DNA from: Funneliformis mosseae | Taxonomy: Eukaryota > Glomeromycota > Glomeromycetes > Glomerales > Glomeraceae | Direction: 5' to 3' | DNA length: 10,365 bases | NCBI GenBank assembly: GCA_910592005.1 | Contig: CAJVPP010003974.1 | Span: forward strand, 1-10,365 | Shown: piece after piece, positions 8,172 to 10,365 of the stretch | Layout: each line of letters begins with the position of its first letter | Numbering within the stretch: the stretch's first letter is position 1 | Notes under the pieces: model-generated | What the model was told of the DNA's origin: nothing | The model's database searches: none | What the model saw: only the letters and a program-made list of their open reading frames with translations | Made by a program: the position numbers and the translations under genes

Positions 8172-8284
8172 ATCAAAGAAATCTCATTAAAAGGCTTGAT
8201 ATCAATATCGCATTTGTTAATATTTAATTGATCAATACTAGTTTCTTGAGTACGAGTATCAATTTTTTCATTATTATCAGACAT
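8135..8284 (-). CDS. Short ORF, 49 aa, unknown; possibly the truncated 5' end of a gene
   Basis: The ATG at 8284 follows an in-frame TAA three codons upstream. The product begins MSDNNEKIDTRTQETSIDQL and is hydrophilic and D/N/E/Q/T-rich, unlike random A/T-rich translation, which is dominated by F, I, K, L and N. It looks like the disordered N-terminus of a cytosolic or nuclear protein. The last 12 or so residues (FYQKTQRGRPN) and the stop come from the right end of the 98-bp duplicated sequence. The gene therefore seems to be interrupted, or its end supplied, by that repeat. No signal peptide, domain or clear splice donor is visible. A relic or first exon is as likely as a functional small protein. 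Confidence 0.35.
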   Translation of the reverse strand: MSDNNEKIDTRTQETSIDQLNINKCDIDIKPFNEISLIFYQKTQRGRPN

Positions 8285-8965
8285 AATTTCAATTTAATGT
8301 GCGTAGATATTTTTAATATTTTGTCTTTGGCAGTAAAAATTATTTAAAAGATATGATAAATTTGGAGATATTTATATCGGATTGGATGTCGATTTATTTA
8401 GTTGAATTGTAATACATGATTTTTTCTTTTTGCATTCAGGATCATTTTTCGCCTTGCATGCAAAATCCAAATCATTTCAACAATCCAAATGAGTACAATC
8501 TTATTGGTGAGTAGCACAAATAAATAAAAATCAGGTTTAAATTTAATCCCTTTTTTGAATTGGATTAGATTTAAAAATTGTGTGGCACGACAGAGAAAAA
8601 AAAATTGTTTGTCTGTTATGTGAGAATTGGATTACTTGTAAATTGGATTACTTGTATTGTAACGCAAGAACCACCACATTCGTCAATAAATGATTCGTCG
8701 AACGACTAACATATGTAAATATTATTTACTACGACTTTAGGATTTCATTTTTTGGTGTAATACCGAAATAAAAATGTAAAAGTACATTTAGCTCAATGTT
8801 TGCCATTCACTAAAGAAATAATTATGTAGAAGTAATAATTAATATTTTTGAGAAATAAGTATCTACTGTAGAGCCCTGACTATAGTGCTCCCAAGTATAA
8901 TACCCTCCCTGGTTTTGGGTACAATTTTGTTAAATTATAATAAGAGATTTTTATCTTGACATTTT
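8285..8965. other. Intergenic region without recognised gene
   Basis: Short frames only. ATTGGAT/ATCCAAAT words recur (for example 8379, 8466, 8481, 8559). A GC-richer stretch at 8870-8935 contains GAGCCCTGACTATAGTGC and CCCTCCCTGGTTTTGGGTAC, which has the look of a transposon terminus. No inverted partner longer than six bases was found in the window. Confidence 0.45.
8625..8656. repeat. Perfect 16-bp tandem duplication
   Basis: AATTGGATTACTTGTA occurs twice in direct succession (8625-8640 and 8641-8656). Each copy contains the ATTGGAT word that is frequent in the intergenic parts of the window. Confidence 0.85.
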
Positions 8966-9046
8966 GGGAGGTTTGCTATTAAAATCACATTACGAGGGGT
9001 CATATGATTTACTATATTCGTAACTCGATTTAATAGCAAAACTCCC
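8966..9046. mobile_element. MITE-like inverted-repeat element, family A, GC-richer copy
   Basis: Arms GGGAGGTTTGCTATTAAAAT... (8966-8995) and the reverse complement of 9018-9046 (GGGAGTTTTGCTATTAAATC...) agree at about 26 of 30 positions and enclose 22 bp. A second copy of the core lies at 10070-10129. A further 10-bp inverted pair (TCGATTTAAT 9025-9034 and ATTAAATCGA 9051-9060) overlaps the right edge. The size is too small to encode a transposase, so any movement would depend on an element elsewhere. Flanking target duplications are not clear. Confidence 0.6.
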
Positions 9047-9110
9047 GTTGATTAAATCGAAAATTTATTATTTATAAGTAACCAAAATCCACATATTTAA
9101 TTAATATATA

Positions 9111-9139
9111 GGCGATTTGCAATAGAAAGGAAGAAAACT
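9111..9139. mobile_element. Solitary end of MITE-like family B
   Basis: GGCGATTTGCAATAGAAAGG and the following AAGAAAAC match the ends of the complete family B element at 9539-9691. A TA dinucleotide precedes it directly. No matching inverted right end of its own was found, so it is a broken copy, or it pairs with the distant right end at 9661-9691 in a larger element of about 580 bp. Confidence 0.5.
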
Positions 9140-9538
9140 CTTTGTCAAATTAATATAAAATTTATTTGTTTTGTTTTTTTTATCACGCAAAGTAAATTAA
9201 ATTTTCTTCCAATATTATAACTCAATTCATCAGAAAATTCATCATTTTGAATTCATTGTTTTTATAATTTTCTTTATCTTTTATAAATAATTATCTTAAT
9301 CAAATATTATATCATTCTTACTATCATCAATTTTAGTAAACTATTATAACATTTAAATCTCTACAAATTAATTTAGCATTAATATTGTTTAATGTTATTT
9401 TTACCTATAAACATGTCAAAAATAAAATATTTTTTAAAATATGAATTTGCATTTGTTTCAATTATTGTAAATTTATAAAACTATAAATAAAAACCAATTA
9501 AATTAAATACTTAAATTAAATCATAATAAATATCATAT

Positions 9539-9691
9539 GGAACTTTGCAATAGAAAGGGAGAAAACTGTCAGAAAAATCAATTTTACTTTATATATCAAA
9601 TATGATTTTAAGTCAAAATATATTCAGATTTAAAATTAATTCAATTTTTTATTTTTTTCTAGTTGTTTTCCCCTTTTCTATTGCAAGGTCC
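9539..9691. mobile_element. MITE-like inverted-repeat element, family B, complete copy (about 153 bp)
   Basis: The left arm 9539-9567 (GGAACTTTGCAATAGAAAGG...) and the reverse complement of the right arm 9661-9691 (GGACCTTGCAATAGAAAAGG...) agree over about 24 of 28 aligned positions with one or two small gaps. The interior is A/T-rich and non-coding. TA lies next to the right end (9692-9693) and one base outside the left end (9536-9537), which is compatible with TA target duplication as in Tc1/mariner-type elements. That superfamily assignment is inference only. Confidence 0.62.
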
Positions 9692-10069
9692 TATATATGA
9701 GAGAAAATATATGATTTTCAAGTCATAAATAAAAAAGAAATATATTTAATAATTAAACATATATCCTTTTATAAAGATAGAAATATAAATAAATTAAAAC
9801 TTATATAATATTCTATTATTTAAATATCAAGAAATTTAAAAGTTTCTTTAATCTAAAATCTAAAAGAATTTGTTTAAAAATATACATTTTAACTTTCATA
9901 TATTCTAAAGTATATTTTTATAATTTAAAAATTAAACAAGTTCTTCATATTTTAAGATCTTATTTAATTATTTTACTTAAAGGATTACAATTAAAAAAAA
10001 TTTAAAAAGTAATTTTATTTACAAATAATTATTAAATTATTAATTTAATAATAATACACATAGAGATAA

Positions 10070-10129
10070 GCTATTAAAATCACATATATATTATATCATT
10101 TATTATATTTATAACTTAATTTTAATAGC
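10070..10129. mobile_element. MITE-like family A, A/T-decayed core
   Basis: The core begins GCTATTAAAATCACAT, identical for 16 bases to 8975-8990, and ends TTTAATAGC like 9029-9037. In the right half the family A copy reads ATTTACTATATTCG while this one reads ATTTATTATATTTA. The next shared stretch reads TAACTCGA in the first copy and TAACTTAA here. Both CG dinucleotides have become TA, and the other substitution is C to T. The GGGAG ends of the first copy are not preserved. Confidence 0.6.
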
Positions 10130-10365
10130 AAATATTTATATTTTAAAATTCTATTTTTATGTTAATTAAAAAAATGCAATTTTAATTTTTAAATTAAAAT
10201 TTTAATTAAAATAAAAAAAATAATAATATTTATCTTTTAAAAAATTTATTTTAACTAGAGGTCCGAATCGGTCAAAAATTTTGTATTTGATTAATCAATC
10301 GTTCATAAAATTTATAATCAATTATTATTCAAATTAATCGTTGATTAATGACGATTATTCAATTT

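Larger units (their letters stand above)
9140..10365. other. Second extremely A/T-rich block, no gene recognised
   Basis: Apart from the inverted-repeat elements listed separately, this stretch has dense stops and few G/C bases. Complexity returns after about 10255, where an inverted pair ATTAATCAATCG (10290-10301) and CGTTGATTAAT (10339-10349) is followed by more GATTAAT/CGATTATT words. This probably marks the start of another repeat that continues beyond the window. Confidence 0.6.

Overview
The window looks like a very AT-rich fungal nuclear genome, most probably an arbuscular mycorrhizal fungus of the Rhizophagus type (inference). Three things point there: extreme A+T content, a short 71-bp GT-AG intron with a T-rich acceptor, and a mix of Myb/SANT-like genes, primase-helicase relics and small inverted-repeat elements among mostly non-coding DNA. 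There are no bacterial operons, Shine-Dalgarno sites, tRNAs or rRNAs. Layout: positions 1-903 hold the 3' part of a plus-strand gene for an archaeo-eukaryotic (herpes/pox-type) primase joined to a helicase. Its primase motifs are readable, but two zinc-ribbon ligands and the helicase P-loop are substituted, and the frame stops just after the P-loop. It is followed at once by four copies of a 32-bp tandem repeat (957-1084) and a 62-bp near-perfect palindrome (1089-1150) made of related sequence. Positions 1160-3540 are an almost pure A/T block with no credible gene. The best gene lies on the minus strand at 3548-4533: a 304-residue nuclear, probably DNA-binding protein with three basic 11-residue repeats and a C-terminal Myb/SANT-like domain. 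One intron (3596-3666) must be removed to reach its true C-terminus. Positions 4534-7115 are ordinary intergenic DNA with homopolymer tracts, small hairpins and many ATTGGAT/ATCCAAT words. A broken second Myb/SANT-like domain lies on the plus strand at 7116-7332, in divergent orientation to the intact gene. Positions 7811-8656 contain a perfect 32-bp duplication, a diverged 96-98-bp tandem duplication, a short minus-strand ORF (8135-8284) that runs into that duplication, and a 16-bp duplication. From 8966 to the end there are two families of small inverted-repeat (MITE-like) elements in a second A/T-rich block. One family has a GC-richer copy (8966-9046) and an A/T-decayed copy (10070-10129) whose differences include CG to TA at two sites, which suggests how the A/T blocks arose. 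No operon-like cooperation between genes is visible. The window reads as one live transcription-factor-like gene set among decayed mobile or virus-like genes and repeats. I did not find a convincing new multi-gene system. The most informative signals are the primase-helicase with a substituted P-loop, the repeat/palindrome block behind it, the intact and decayed Myb/SANT pair, and the CG-to-TA record in the element pair.
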